NCBI RefSeq assembly: GCF_000621585.1
Contig: NZ_JHXY01000024.1
Location: 1 to 48,298 of the forward strand
DNA: 48,298 nucleotides
Direction of reading: 5' to 3'
Source of the DNA: [Eubacterium] cellulosolvens LD2006
GTDB lineage: Bacteria > Bacillota > Clostridia > Lachnospirales > Lachnospiraceae
Shown here: positions 16,870 to 25,660 of the stretch, in pieces
How the letters are laid out: every line of letters starts with the position of its first letter
Position numbering within the stretch: the first letter of the stretch is position 1
The notes under the pieces: model-generated
What the model was told of the DNA's origin: nothing
Databases searched by the model: none
The model's input: only the letters and a program-made list of their open reading frames with translations
Program-made: the position numbers and the translations under genes

Positions 16870-17283
16870 TTACTTTTTCGGTCTCTTAGCACCGTATTTA
16901 GAACGGGCCTGTTTTCTGTTAGCTACACCTGCAGTATCGAGAGTACCACGGATGATGTGATATCTTGTACCTGGCAGATCCTTAACTCTTCCTCCACGGA
17001 TAAGTACTACGCTGTGCTCCTGAAGGTTGTGTCCCTCACCCGGGATATAGCTTGTTACCTCGATTCCGTTAGAAAGACGTACTCTGGCGATTTTACGAAG
17101 AGCAGAGTTCGGCTTCTTAGGAGTTGCTGTTTTAACGGCTGTACAAACACCACGTTTCTGCGGAGAAGACTGCTCTACAGCTTTCTTCTTCAGGGAGTTG
17201 AATGTTCTCTGAAGAGCCGGTGCTGTAGACTTCTTTGCAGATGTCTGACGGCCTTTTCTAACTAACTGGTTAAATGTAGGCAT
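16870..17283 (-). CDS. rpsL: Ribosomal protein S12
   Basis: S12 sits at the decoding centre of the 30S subunit. The 137-residue protein starts [12 protein letters not shown] and has a perfect AAGGAGG upstream. The two classical streptomycin-resistance positions carry the sensitive residues, Lys in [11 protein letters not shown] and Lys in GRVKDLPG. The Cys in GVCTAVKT is normal for this family. It is the first gene of the str operon and lies about 100 bases downstream of a consensus promoter. Confidence 0.98.
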   Translation of the reverse strand: MPTFNQLVRKGRQTSAKKSTAPALQRTFNSLKKKAVEQSSPQKRGVCTAVKTATPKKPNSALRKIARVRLSNGIEVTSYIPGEGHNLQEHSVVLIRGGRVKDLPGTRYHIIRGTLDTAGVANRKQARSKYGAKRPKK

Positions 17284-17385
17284 TCCTTATGATCCTCCTT
17301 GTTTTTCTTACGGCTGCTAATAATCATTAATCTGTCGTGTCATATCCGGGTATTTCTGTACCCGTAAACTACGGCACGCTGATCT

Positions 17386-17414
17386 ATTATATCTTTCCGA
17401 ACAAAAAATGTCAA
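17386..17414 (-). promoter_or_regulatory. Consensus promoter of the str operon
   Basis: On the minus strand TTGACA (17409-17414) and TATAAT (17386-17391) are both perfect and exactly 17 bases apart, as expected for a highly expressed ribosomal operon. A short hairpin-like GGGTACAGAAATACCC lies in the leader at about 17347-17362. The rest of the 378-base gap to 17661 holds the divergent promoter of the transporter gene. Confidence 0.85.
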
Positions 17415-17556
17415 CAACTGCACGAAGAATTCGCCTGTGATCAGAAGCGAAAATATATCACGCAAAACTGAAGTTTCTTTCACCACCGTTCTCAGCCGGA
17501 CAGATTCCTCCTGCGCGCCGCCATTCTGGTCATATATTATAGGTGCAAACTGGCAA

Positions 17557-17585
17557 TTCATATATAACCACTTTTCTTTTATAAT
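17557..17585 (+). promoter_or_regulatory. Putative promoter of the ECF S-component gene
   Basis: TATAAT at 17580-17585 is preceded by TTCATA (4 of 6 matches) at 17557-17562 with 17 bases between. The leader to the ATG is about 70 bases and pairs CCGCAG with CTGCAG, but no known riboswitch was recognised in it. Confidence 0.45.
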
Positions 17586-17661
17586 TTCCTCATACACATG
17601 ACCGCAGCTACAGGCCGACCGGGTCTGCAGGTTATTATTTCCTATATGAAAGGGGTTTCTT

Positions 17662-18234
17662 ATGCAATCCAGGCTCTCTGCAAAAACACTTGCTTCCGCT
17701 GCCATGTTCGCAGCCCTTACATTTCTCGCAACATCTGTCCTGAAAATACCGACACCGACGCTCGGCTACATCCACATCGGCGATGCCTTCGTCCTTCTGT
17801 CCGGCGTTCTCTTCGGCCCTCTCACCGGAGGACTCTCGGCCGGTCTCGGCTCCGCTCTGGCAGATTTGCTCGGAGGCTATGTCATCTGGGCTCCGTTTAC
17901 ATTCGTTGTAAAATTCCTGACTGCCTTTACAGCAGCCCTTGTCTTCCGCTTCATCACCTCACGTACCGGCGGAAAACACTCCGATATCCTTCCGATGATT
18001 CTCGCCGGTTTTGCAGGTGAGACAGTAATGGTCATCGGCTACCTGCTCACAAATATTGTCATTGTCACGGCCACTGGCGGATCCTTCTCTTCCGCTTCGC
18101 TGGCGGCAGCTGCGATTTCTTCCGTAGCGGAGATTCCGTTCAATCTGGTGCAGGGGCTTACCGGTATCATCATAGGAACGACGATTCAGCCGATTTTCCG
18201 ACATCTGGCACCGAATGTGACTGCGACAGCATGA
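17662..18234 (+). CDS. ECF transporter S component (vitamin or precursor uptake)
   Basis: S components are small membrane proteins that bind a vitamin or its precursor and pair with a shared ECF energy module. This 190-residue protein has about six hydrophobic segments. Typical features are an N-terminal AAMFAALTFLAT helix and the small-residue-rich GYIHIGDAFVLLSGVLFGPLTGG region. AAAGGGG lies six bases before the ATG. The substrate cannot be read from the sequence; relatives are annotated for thiamine precursors, folate, riboflavin or queuosine precursors. No EcfA or EcfT gene is present in the window, so it presumably uses a shared module. It is divergent from rpsL and convergent with truA. 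Confidence 0.78.
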   Translation: MQSRLSAKTLASAAMFAALTFLATSVLKIPTPTLGYIHIGDAFVLLSGVLFGPLTGGLSAGLGSALADLLGGYVIWAPFTFVVKFLTAFTAALVFRFITSRTGGKHSDILPMILAGFAGETVMVIGYLLTNIVIVTATGGSFSSASLAAAAISSVAEIPFNLVQGLTGIIIGTTIQPIFRHLAPNVTATA

Positions 18235-18273
18235 TGTACAATATTCATCAGCAATAAAAACAGAAATGATTTT

Positions 18274-18310
18274 AGCGGCCATGAAAGTATACGAAACTCA
18301 CATGGCCGCT
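18274..18310. terminator. Bidirectional terminator between the ECF gene and truA
   Basis: AGCGGCCATG and CATGGCCGCT form a perfect 10-bp stem with a 17-base loop between the two convergent genes. T-rich tracts on both sides are short, so efficiency may be modest. Confidence 0.6.
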
Positions 18311-18320
18311 TTCACTATCC

Positions 18321-19079
18321 TCAATAATCCACTTTGATCAGACACAATCCCTGTGCCGGTGCTGTCGGTCCGGCCAGTTTTCTGTCTCTTGCCTCAATCA
18401 GCTCCGCGATACTCTCCGGTGTTCTCTTCCCATACCCGACTTCCAGAAGCGTCCCCGCAATGATCCTGACCATGTTCTGCAGGAAGCCGCTGCCATGGAT
18501 ATACATCCGGATATAGGGACCGCGAATCTTGAATTCGATGGAATCCACCAGCCGCACCGTGGATTTCTTCATGTGCGAGTTGCCGCAAAAGCTCTTGAAA
18601 TCGCGCATCCCGACGATTTCCTCCGCAGCTCTCCTCATGCGGTCCACATTGGGTCTCTTGTCCAGAACTGTCACGTATTTCCGGTCAAAGGTCGGACGGA
18701 CGCCTCCATCTGCATACCAGAAACTGTAGCAGTAGGTTTTTCCCTTCGCTTTGAAACGGCTGTGGAATCGATCCGCGCAGACTTTCAACTCATTGACGCT
18801 GATGTCCTCCGGGAGGAAACGGTTCATATAGGTCTGTATTTCTTCTTCCGACATTCTCGTATCCAGAAGAACATTGGCGATCATCTCTTTCGCATGTACG
18901 CCAGCGTCCGTTCTTCCGGCGCCGATCACGGTCACCGGCTGATCTTCCGGAGCTCCCACCATCCGGCTCAACACCGTCTCCAGTTTTCCCTGAATGGTCA
19001 TTTCCTGTTTGGGCTGATGCTCCCAGCCGTAGAAGCGGGTGCCGTCATAGCTGATTTTCATCTTATAATTCTTTTTCAC
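18321..19079 (-). CDS. truA: tRNA pseudouridine synthase A
   Basis: TruA makes pseudouridine at positions 38-40 of the tRNA anticodon arm. The 252-residue protein has the catalytic Asp in GAGRTDAGVHA near residue 58, the N-terminal KISYDGTRFYGWEHQP motif, and the FLQNMVRII motif near the C-terminus. Length is normal. It is convergent with the ECF S-component gene and downstream of repeat copy 2. Confidence 0.96.
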   Translation of the reverse strand: MKKNYKMKISYDGTRFYGWEHQPKQEMTIQGKLETVLSRMVGAPEDQPVTVIGAGRTDAGVHAKEMIANVLLDTRMSEEEIQTYMNRFLPEDISVNELKVCADRFHSRFKAKGKTYCYSFWYADGGVRPTFDRKYVTVLDKRPNVDRMRRAAEEIVGMRDFKSFCGNSHMKKSTVRLVDSIEFKIRGPYIRMYIHGSGFLQNMVRIIAGTLLEVGYGKRTPESIAELIEARDRKLAGPTAPAQGLCLIKVDY

Positions 19080-19170
19080 TAATTCTTATCTCCGGTTTCT
19101 CTTTTGCGCATCCGACTTGTCTTTCTCAGTAATTCATTATACTGAAAAAACGAACAGTTACAACCTTTAG

Positions 19171-19223
19171 AGGATGCGGAGCGTTTTGTGTTATAGAAAT
19201 TCCGGAGGAATTTCCTATAACAC
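19171..19223 (+). repeat. Dispersed palindromic element, copy 2
   Basis: GGATGCGGAGCGTTTTGTG leads into a palindrome at 19188-19223 with arms GTGTTATAG and CTATAACAC and an inner AAATTCC/GGAATTT stem. The terminator of the glp operon starts three bases further. It is a short copy, 3' of the minus-strand DUF1667 gene. Confidence 0.8.
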
Positions 19224-19226
19224 GAG

Positions 19227-19260
19227 AAAAAACGGCCGGAATGCAATCCGACCGTTTTTT
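19227..19260. terminator. Terminator of the glpA-like operon
   Basis: AAAAAACGGCCGGA and TCCGACCGTTTTTT form a hairpin with one mismatch and with A- and T-runs on both sides, so it can work in both directions. On the minus strand it lies about 55 bases after the DUF1667 stop codon. Confidence 0.8.
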
Positions 19261-19316
19261 TCCGGAAGTCCCCTGACAGAACTTCTCTTCTATATTATAT
19301 GTGCTTTCCGCACTTC

Positions 19317-19670
19317 TCAAACATTCTTTGTCGCAATGACATCGACACCGGTGCCGGCTACATCGTGAACGATGACCTGGCCGATCTTTACGGGTGCCTG
19401 TACAACGACTCCCTTCAGCGCTTCCATGCAGGCTTCGATTTTATCCTTCGGGATATCCTGTGCTGTCTTTACCGACACGACGCGGATCGATCCGCCTTCC
19501 ACACGGACGGTGGATGTCACGATACGGGTCGGATTTGTCACTTCTTTGTGGGCATAGACATCGCCTCGTTTACAGGTGTTGCCCGTCACGCTGAGAACTT
19601 CGCCGTTCTCCATCTCCACGTGAAGCTGGCAGCCCATCGGACATCCGATACAGGTAAGCTCTCTCTCCAT
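19317..19670 (-). CDS. DUF1667 protein, third subunit of the glycerol-3-phosphate oxidoreductase cluster
   Basis: This 117-residue protein has four conserved Cys in two groups, CIGCPMGC at the N-terminus and NTCKRGD, which suggests an iron-sulfur cluster or zinc. DUF1667 proteins are typically encoded directly after a GlpA-like and a GlpB-like flavoprotein in Clostridia, as here. It starts one base after the preceding stop codon. A role in passing electrons from glycerol-3-phosphate oxidation is inferred from the cluster, not from the sequence. Confidence 0.88.
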   Translation of the reverse strand: MERELTCIGCPMGCQLHVEMENGEVLSVTGNTCKRGDVYAHKEVTNPTRIVTSTVRVEGGSIRVVSVKTAQDIPKDKIEACMEALKGVVVQAPVKIGQVIVHDVAGTGVDVIATKNV

Positions 19671-19671
19671 T

Positions 19672-20946
19672 TTACGCCTCCTCCAGACAGATTCGGATTT
19701 CCGTCAGATTCGGAACCTCCGCCAGCTCTGTCTTTTTCAATACAATCTGCTCCATTTCGCCCGGAGCAGCGATCTGTTTCTTCTTGTGTGTCACTCTTCT
19801 GTCGCCGAGGTATACGGAGATGTAATGATTTCTGTATACATTGTTCACACGGAAACGAACGGTCAGTGTATCCTGCATGCGATCCGGGTCGATTTTCTCC
19901 GGCACAGTATAGCTGACACCGAAAGCCGCCTTTACCCGAATCTCTTCGCCACTGCCGGCAGCTCCGTGATTCTTTACATAGGCAGCCGCATTTCGTCCGG
20001 CCGCTGCCGCCTCTTCCGATACAAAGTCCACGAGGTCGTGCACGTGAAGAACGTTGCCGCAGGCAAAAATACCTTCCACGTCTGTCTCCAGACTTTCGTT
20101 GACAACCGGTCCCTTATGCAGAGGACTTAAAGTTACTCCGGCCTTCGCGGAGAGCTCGTTCTCCGGGATGAGTCCGCAGGAGAGGAGAAGTGTATCGCAG
20201 GAATAGTGCTCCTCTGTGCCTGGAATCGGCTTTCCGCATCTGTCCACCTCTGCCAGAGTAATTCCGCTGACGCGCTCCCGACCCTCGATATCAACGACCG
20301 TGTGGCTGAGTTTCAGCGGGATGCCGAAATCATCCAGACACTGCACGATATTTCGCTTCAGTCCGCCGGAGTACGGCATCAGTTCCGCGACCACTTTGAC
20401 CTTCGCGCCCTCCAGTGTCATCCTCCTGGCCATGATCAGTCCGATGTCTCCGGATCCAAGAATCACCACTTCGCGTCCCGGCATCATACCTTCGATGTTC
20501 ACCAGCCTCTGGGCGGTTCCTGCTGTGTAAATTCCCGCGGGACGGTAACCCGGAATATTCAAAGCTCCGCGCGGACGTTCTCTGCATCCCATTGCCAGGA
20601 TCACAGCTCCCGCCTGAATGTGGTACAGGCCTTTCTCGCTGCTCATTGCTGTGACAACGCGGTCGGAACTGATGTCCAGAACCATGGTCTGCAGGCGATA
20701 CTCTATGCCGGCCGCTTCTACCCGATCAATGAATCTCCGGGCGTACTCCGGTCCCGTCAGTTCCTCCTGAAAAGTGTGAAGACCGAAACCATTGTGAATA
20801 CACTGATTCAGAATGCCACCGAGACGGTCGTCCCTCTCCAGAATGAGAATGCTCTCTTCGCCGCTCTCTTTCGCAGCGGCAGCGGCGGCGAGACCCGCCG
20901 GTCCGCCGCCGATAATCACAATATTATACTTTTCCGTCTGCACCAT
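19672..20946 (-). CDS. FAD-dependent oxidoreductase of the glycerol-3-phosphate cluster
   Basis: This flavoprotein has an N-terminal FAD-binding motif, IVIIGGGPAGLAAA, a second dinucleotide-binding fold in VVILGSGDIGLIMARR, and FACGNVLHVHDLVDFVSEE near the C-terminus, which binds the flavin. The pattern is that of pyridine-nucleotide-disulfide-type oxidoreductases that lack the redox CxxC pair (NQCIHNG has a single Cys). In clostridial clusters this protein follows the GlpA-like dehydrogenase and probably passes electrons from it to NAD or another carrier. Its ATG overlaps the upstream stop codon (TGATG). Confidence 0.87.
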   Translation of the reverse strand: MVQTEKYNIVIIGGGPAGLAAAAAAKESGEESILILERDDRLGGILNQCIHNGFGLHTFQEELTGPEYARRFIDRVEAAGIEYRLQTMVLDISSDRVVTAMSSEKGLYHIQAGAVILAMGCRERPRGALNIPGYRPAGIYTAGTAQRLVNIEGMMPGREVVILGSGDIGLIMARRMTLEGAKVKVVAELMPYSGGLKRNIVQCLDDFGIPLKLSHTVVDIEGRERVSGITLAEVDRCGKPIPGTEEHYSCDTLLLSCGLIPENELSAKAGVTLSPLHKGPVVNESLETDVEGIFACGNVLHVHDLVDFVSEEAAAAGRNAAAYVKNHGAAGSGEEIRVKAAFGVSYTVPEKIDPDRMQDTLTVRFRVNNVYRNHYISVYLGDRRVTHKKKQIAAPGEMEQIVLKKTELAEVPNLTEIRICLEEA

Positions 20947-22409
20947 CAGATACCTCCCTGAAGTCCTGCCTTGAAGTCTCCCTTATTATCTCCGACGATC
21001 AGTCTGGATTCTCCGCCGGCTTTTGTCACGTCATACATGCTCATATCCGATAATTCTCTCGCGAGGATCTCCATTACTTTCGGAGAACAGAAACCTGCCT
21101 GACATCTTCCCATTCCTGCTCTCGTTCTTCTCTTCACTGCATCCAGAGATCTCGCTCCGAGCGGACGGTGAATTGCGTCGAGGATCTCTCCCTCGGAGAT
21201 GGACTCACATCTGCAGATGATGTTTCCGTAGGCCGGATCAATGCGGATCAGGCCGTTTCTCTCTTCTTCCGTCATCTCTTCCGGATTCAGAACGCCGATT
21301 CTCTCCGGATTGAAGTCGTACTTCTCTTCCGGCTTCAGGATCTCACAGATCATCTCAGCCACCATGCATCCGATGGCCGGTCCCGCGGAAAGTCCCGGAG
21401 ACTCGATTCCTGCGACATCGATAAAGCCCGGTGCCTCCTCAAGCTCGCGAATGATAAAGTCATCCTCGTCTGCGTGAGCGCGGAGTCCCGCGAAGGATGT
21501 GATCACTTCACGGAGCGGCACGTTCTTTACAGTATCGGAGGAACGTTTCGCGATCTCGTCCAGTCCCGCTCTTGTTGTGTTCACGCCCTCTTTATTCTCG
21601 ATATCCTTCGCATTCGGTCCGACAAGAAGATTTCCGTGCACGGTAGGTGTCACCAGCACGCCCTTGCCCATTGCGGTCGGAAGCGCGAAAACAGTGTGCT
21701 CCACATGTTTGCCGGCGCTCTTGTCGAGCAGGTAGTACTCACCCTTGCGCGCTGTGATATGAAGCGGCTTGTCACTGACCATGTTGTGGATCGAATCCGC
21801 GTATACGCCTGCGGCGTTGACAACGGTGCGTGTCTCCAGATCGCCTCTGGAGGTCTCTACCAGATAGCCGTTCTCTGTGCGGCGGATATTCTCAACCTTT
21901 GTGTTCACACGGAACTCCGCTCCGTTCATAGCCGCGTTCTCGGCAAAACCGATGGTCATGCCGAACGGACATACAATTCCGGAGGTCGGCGCGTAGAGCG
22001 CAGCCTCGGCTCCGTCCGCAATATTCGGCTCCATCTCTCGAAGCTCATCTTTTTCAATGATGCGGAGTCCCTCGACTCCGTTTGTTTTTCCACGCTCCAG
22101 CAGTTCTTCAAGTCCCTGTCTGTCTCCACCCTCCGGACATACAACAAGCGCTCCGTTGTTGATGTATGAAAAATCAAGCTCTTCCGACAGCCATTTCATC
22201 ATCTTGCTGCCTTCCACGTTCAGTTTCGCCTTGAGAGTACCGGGCTTGGCATCAAAACCTGCGTGCACAATCGCGCTGTTCGCCTTTGAAGTTCCACAGC
22301 ACACATCTTCCGCCTTCTCTACTACACAGATCTTAAGATCAAAACGTGAAAGTTCTCTTGCAGCAGCACATCCGGAAATACCAGCTCCGATAATCACAAC
22401 ATCATACAT
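20946..22409 (-). CDS. glpA: GlpA-like anaerobic glycerol-3-phosphate dehydrogenase with BFD-type [2Fe-2S] domain
   Basis: This 487-residue protein oxidises glycerol-3-phosphate, or a related alpha-hydroxy substrate, with FAD. It begins MYDVVIIGAGISGCAAAREL (FAD motif) and continues with a DAO-type oxidase domain (TSKANSAIVHAGFD, VNAAGVYAD). It ends with a BFD-like cluster domain having Cys in NIICRCES and GRCQAGFC. The start is the ATG ending at 22409, with AAGGGAGG five bases upstream; longer in-frame starts lack a ribosome site and the family N-terminus. The next two genes overlap or abut it, forming a three-gene operon. An unusually long leader separates it from its promoter. Confidence 0.88.
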   Translation of the reverse strand: MYDVVIIGAGISGCAAARELSRFDLKICVVEKAEDVCCGTSKANSAIVHAGFDAKPGTLKAKLNVEGSKMMKWLSEELDFSYINNGALVVCPEGGDRQGLEELLERGKTNGVEGLRIIEKDELREMEPNIADGAEAALYAPTSGIVCPFGMTIGFAENAAMNGAEFRVNTKVENIRRTENGYLVETSRGDLETRTVVNAAGVYADSIHNMVSDKPLHITARKGEYYLLDKSAGKHVEHTVFALPTAMGKGVLVTPTVHGNLLVGPNAKDIENKEGVNTTRAGLDEIAKRSSDTVKNVPLREVITSFAGLRAHADEDDFIIRELEEAPGFIDVAGIESPGLSAGPAIGCMVAEMICEILKPEEKYDFNPERIGVLNPEEMTEEERNGLIRIDPAYGNIICRCESISEGEILDAIHRPLGARSLDAVKRRTRAGMGRCQAGFCSPKVMEILARELSDMSMYDVTKAGGESRLIVGDNKGDFKAGLQGGI

Positions 22410-22770
22410 TTTTGCCTCCCTTGCCGCCTCGCTTGCGCGGCTACATACCAAATTATTCTCCATTATTCGCGAGAAAATACGTCTGCATTCAGCAGTCGTA
22501 ACAATCACCTGCCGTCCGGCTCTCCAATTCCTGACGGTCTGTGATCTTAACATGGTGTTTTTGCCGTCCACCCCTGAACGGTTTTTATGTCAATCACTTC
22601 CTGCGATAGCCATACCCACAAAAGAACCGATCCCGAACTCACATCCCACATGAGTCTGCCGAGAAAACCTGAAAATTTAGCTGAGAAAAAATAGAGAATA
22701 TGACATCGATCCACATCCCTGCGGCCCCATGCACATCCTCCGTTCTCTCTGCACTCCGGTCATCGATTTA
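22410..22770 (-). promoter_or_regulatory. Long untranslated leader of the glpA-like operon
   Basis: About 360 bases lie between the predicted transcription start and the ATG of the first gene. The stretch has an open reading frame continuous with the gene but no ribosome site further upstream. No known riboswitch or attenuator hairpin was recognised by eye. An RNA-binding regulator such as a GlpP-like antiterminator is one possibility. Confidence 0.35.
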
Positions 22771-22775
22771 GCATA

Positions 22776-22804
22776 ATCTTACATCCTGGTTAGCTGTAAG
22801 TCAA
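22776..22804 (-). promoter_or_regulatory. Promoter of the glpA-like operon with inverted repeat
   Basis: On the minus strand TTGACT (22799-22804) and TAAGAT (22776-22781) are 17 bases apart. CTTACA and TGTAAG form an inverted repeat running from the end of the -35 box into the -10 box, the usual place of a repressor site. The region between it and 22955 is AT-rich and empty. Confidence 0.6.
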
Positions 22805-22955
22805 TAATCATGTGACCATTTTTATCAATTTTTTGGTTTTTTTCCGTCTGATTTTTGTTCTATTTAACCAAAAACTACATCTTTTTTGTTTTGTTTCAGA
22901 ATATTGTTTTTTAATATTTTCTTTTATCAGAATGTTCCAAATCTTCTTTTCGTAT

Positions 22956-23013
22956 AAAAAATCCGCACAGGGAAACGTCTGCTTTTTATCGCGTTTCCCT
23001 GTGCGGATTTTTT
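22956..23013 (-). terminator. Terminator of the LuxR-type regulator gene
   Basis: A perfect 22-bp stem (22956-22977 with 22992-23013) with a GCACAGGGAAAC core and a 14-base loop is followed by T-runs on both strands. It isolates the regulator from the glp operon. Confidence 0.85.
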
Positions 23014-23040
23014 ATATCAGATTATTTCTTTGGCAAAACT

Positions 23041-23829
23041 TCAGACTGCTCTCCCCATCCCGTCGTGACCGTTTGGAACCGCAAAACGGAGAAGCTCCCA
23101 GCGAGAACACACGTTCAGCTTTCGATAGATGTTCTGCAGGTGTTTCTGAAGGGTGTGCTCCTTGATTGAGAGCTCATCACAGATCTCAAGATTGGATTTT
23201 GCGAGGAAGATCAGCGTCAGGATCTCGGTCTCCTTCGGCGTCATATGCACCTTCGCTTTGATCTCTTCGATGGTTCCGCTGACGGAGTCAATGGTCTGAT
23301 TCTGTCTGCAGTGTTTGTAGAAGACCTTGCTGAGATGTTTGCTGAGCGCCTTGAGGAGATAGACGTCCTCATCCGCGAACGCCCCCGCCTCTGTCGTCCG
23401 ATAGAGGGAAATCACTGCGATCAGCTCATGCTTGTTTGTAATGGCCAGCTGGAGGGTGTCGTAGATGTCGTATTTCTCATAGCAATCCTTGTAATACGGC
23501 GCACAGAGACGCTCCTCTTCCGCGCAGATGCCGCTTCTCCGGATCGCCCCCGCCTTTTCCGCAAGATTCATCATGATTGTCAGCTCTTCCGGATATTTCT
23601 TGATCAGCATCTCCTCCGCCTCCATGAACTCGCTCGGCTCACAGTAAAACTCGGCGATCGCGATCTGTTCCGCGTTTTTTCTGCTTCCACCCTCTGTGAT
23701 CAGGATGCTGGCGTACTGATGAGGAATCATCTGCTGAAGATGTGAAAGAAGCTCTTCCTTTACCCCGTTGAAATCAGATGCTGTGTAAATCGCATAAAGC
23801 AGACTGTCATAAATCAAGAAATTATCCAT
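23041..23829 (-). CDS. LuxR-type transcriptional regulator
   Basis: The last 65 or so residues are a LuxR/FixJ-type helix-turn-helix, MTPKETEILTLIFLAKSN followed by LEICDELSIKEHTLQKHLQNIYRKLNV as separate helices. The N-terminal 190 residues are acidic and GAF-like in character (hydrophobic strands such as HELIAVISLYR), but the signal sensed is unknown, and there is no phosphoacceptor receiver domain. The start is the ATG ending at 23829, because AAAGGAGG lies eight bases upstream; the frame runs 34 codons further up through the neighbouring terminator. It lies upstream of the glpA-like operon on the same strand but has its own terminator. Regulation of that operon is possible but not shown. 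Confidence 0.82.
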   Translation of the reverse strand: MDNFLIYDSLLYAIYTASDFNGVKEELLSHLQQMIPHQYASILITEGGSRKNAEQIAIAEFYCEPSEFMEAEEMLIKKYPEELTIMMNLAEKAGAIRRSGICAEEERLCAPYYKDCYEKYDIYDTLQLAITNKHELIAVISLYRTTEAGAFADEDVYLLKALSKHLSKVFYKHCRQNQTIDSVSGTIEEIKAKVHMTPKETEILTLIFLAKSNLEICDELSIKEHTLQKHLQNIYRKLNVCSRWELLRFAVPNGHDGMGRAV

Positions 23830-23886
23830 AGTGAGTACCTCCTTTATATAAACCGCAGACTTCCGTTTTTTCCCAAAAACGCAAAA

Positions 23887-23920
23887 AAAGAGGCACTTCC
23901 CCAAAGGGAAATGCCTCTTT
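23887..23920 (-). terminator. Terminator of the PPK2 gene
   Basis: AAAGAGGCATTTCCC and GGGAAGTGCCTCTTT form a stem around a four-base loop on the minus strand, followed by a run of seven T. It lies about 75 bases beyond the PPK2 stop codon. Confidence 0.85.
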
Positions 23921-23997
23921 GCATTTAACATACGTAAATACTAACATAAGAAATCCGTGATTTCCAGTGTTTTTTGAAATTTTCTACTTATTTTTCA

Positions 23998-25488
23998 CTA
24001 CTTTTTCCCTGTACCGTTGCACGCCTTGCGGATCTCCTCCACAACAATCTGCAGTGCCCTGATTCTCGCGTACTTCTTGTCCACCGACTCCAGGATATGC
24101 CACGGGGCAAACTCCGTGCTCGTCTTCTGAATCATTTCGTTGACAGCCACGTCGTAGGCGTCCCACTTCTCCCGGTTCCGCCAGTCCTCATCGGTGATCT
24201 TCCACTGTTTCTCCGGTGTGCTCTCTCTGTCCTTAAATCTCGCGAGCTGCGTATCCTTGTCGATCTGCACCCAGAATTTGATGATCACCGCTCCCCAGTC
24301 GCTGAGTTCTTTCTCAAATTCATTGATCTCGTTATATGCTCTCTGCCAGTCGTTTTCGGAGCAGAAGCCCTCCAGCCGCTCCACCATGACTCTGCCGTAC
24401 CAGGTGCGGTCAAAAATCGAGATGTGACCGGTCTTCGGCAGCCTTGTCCAAAAGCGCCAGAGGAAATGTCTGGCTTTTTCATGAGGCTCAGGGCTTGCAA
24501 TCGGCTCAACCACAAAGCCTCTCGGATCCAGAGCGCCTGTGATCCGCTTGATATTGCCTCCCTTTCCGGCGGCATCCCAGCCCTCGTAGGCGATGATCAC
24601 CGGAATTTTCTTCCGGTAGAGCTTGTTGTGAAGCTGTCGCAGTTCCCTCTGTAATTCCTCCAGCTGCCCCCTGTAGTCCTCGTCGGTCATTTTCTTGTCC
24701 GCAAGGCTGATCTCCGAAAGCTTCGGCATCTGTTTCAGAGGAAAAGTGTTCTGCAGAATCGGCACAGACAGCGCCACGTTCCGAAGCGCCGTCTCGATTC
24801 CCTGATTCAGAAACTGAAGTACCTGCAGCTCCGCCCACTTCTTGTCCTTTGCGTCGATGATATACCAGGGCGCGATGGAGCGGTTCGTATCCTCCAGATA
24901 GCGGTCGTACACCTCCAGACAGTCGTCGTAGTGCTTATTCTCCCACTTGTCGTGATCGTTCACTCTCCACTTCGTGTCCTTCTCGTCATGGAGTGCCGAG
25001 AGCCTCTTCTTCTGTTCCTTCCGGCTGATCTGGAAGAAGAACTTCAGGATCAGGTACCCGTTGTCGTGCAGCGAGCGCTCCGTTGTGTTGATACTGTCGA
25101 TCCTCTGTTTGTAGAGTTTCTCATCAACCGTTCCCTGAAGGACTCCGGAGGTAACCTCATTCATCCAGTAAGTGTCAAAAAAGGTAAATTTCCCGGCCTC
25201 GGGAATTTCCATCAGATACCGGTAAAGAAACGGATATCTCTTTTCCTCCGCCGACGGCTCCGCCTGCATGGTCTTTACTTTAAAAAAACGCGGGTCGATG
25301 TTCCGGATAACTTTTCCGATCATGCTTCCCTTGCCGGCAGCTCCCCAGCCTTCAAAAATCAGCATCACGGGAAGCTTTGCGTCCTTGATCTTCATCTGGT
25401 AGCCGGCCAGCTTCTCTCTGGCAGTTTTCAGTTCCGCTTTGATTTCTTCTTCGTCAGGCATATTGGCCTTCGCAAAATCCTTTAACAT
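23998..25488 (-). CDS. Two-domain PPK2, polyphosphate:AMP phosphotransferase type
   Basis: PPK2 enzymes move phosphate between polyphosphate and nucleotides; two-domain members (class II) mainly make ADP from AMP. Both P-loops are present, FEGWGAAGKGSMIGK near residue 47 and YEGWDAAGKGGNIKR near 300. The second domain has the full catalytic set including IFDRTWYGR, the lid Arg in DRES and the DDWRNR segment. The first domain reads FFDTYWMNE where the Walker B/lid Arg should be, so it is probably structural, as in characterised class II enzymes. Length (496) fits. It is transcribed alone, possibly from a TATACT box near 25610. The 400-base gap upstream (25489-25888) contains repeat copy 3 and a terminator. 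Confidence 0.92.
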   Translation of the reverse strand: MLKDFAKANMPDEEEIKAELKTAREKLAGYQMKIKDAKLPVMLIFEGWGAAGKGSMIGKVIRNIDPRFFKVKTMQAEPSAEEKRYPFLYRYLMEIPEAGKFTFFDTYWMNEVTSGVLQGTVDEKLYKQRIDSINTTERSLHDNGYLILKFFFQISRKEQKKRLSALHDEKDTKWRVNDHDKWENKHYDDCLEVYDRYLEDTNRSIAPWYIIDAKDKKWAELQVLQFLNQGIETALRNVALSVPILQNTFPLKQMPKLSEISLADKKMTDEDYRGQLEELQRELRQLHNKLYRKKIPVIIAYEGWDAAGKGGNIKRITGALDPRGFVVEPIASPEPHEKARHFLWRFWTRLPKTGHISIFDRTWYGRVMVERLEGFCSENDWQRAYNEINEFEKELSDWGAVIIKFWVQIDKDTQLARFKDRESTPEKQWKITDEDWRNREKWDAYDVAVNEMIQKTSTEFAPWHILESVDKKYARIRALQIVVEEIRKACNGTGKK

Positions 25489-25660
25489 CCCTTATCCTCC
25501 CATCTTTCGTTTTTTCTGTTTTTTCTGTTTCTTCTCTATCCTTTCCGTTTCCTTCCGTTCCTGACCGTTCAACAGTTTTTTGAACTTCTCATTACATAAA
25601 AGTATAGCACATGTGACGATCCCTCAACCACTTACATTGCGATTATATGCACCATGCACA

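Noticed and set aside
17586-17661. A vitamin riboswitch before the ECF S-component gene
   Set aside because: The leader is only about 70 bases and shows none of the conserved cores of TPP, FMN, THF or preQ1 riboswitches that I could recognise.
17340-17705. A 121-codon minus-strand open frame upstream of rpsL
   Set aside because: It runs through the consensus str promoter and the divergent transporter gene and has no family resemblance or ribosome site.
23998-25488. A broken PPK2 gene, because the first domain lacks the Walker B/lid residues
   Set aside because: The frame is intact and class II two-domain PPK2 enzymes normally have an inactive first domain.
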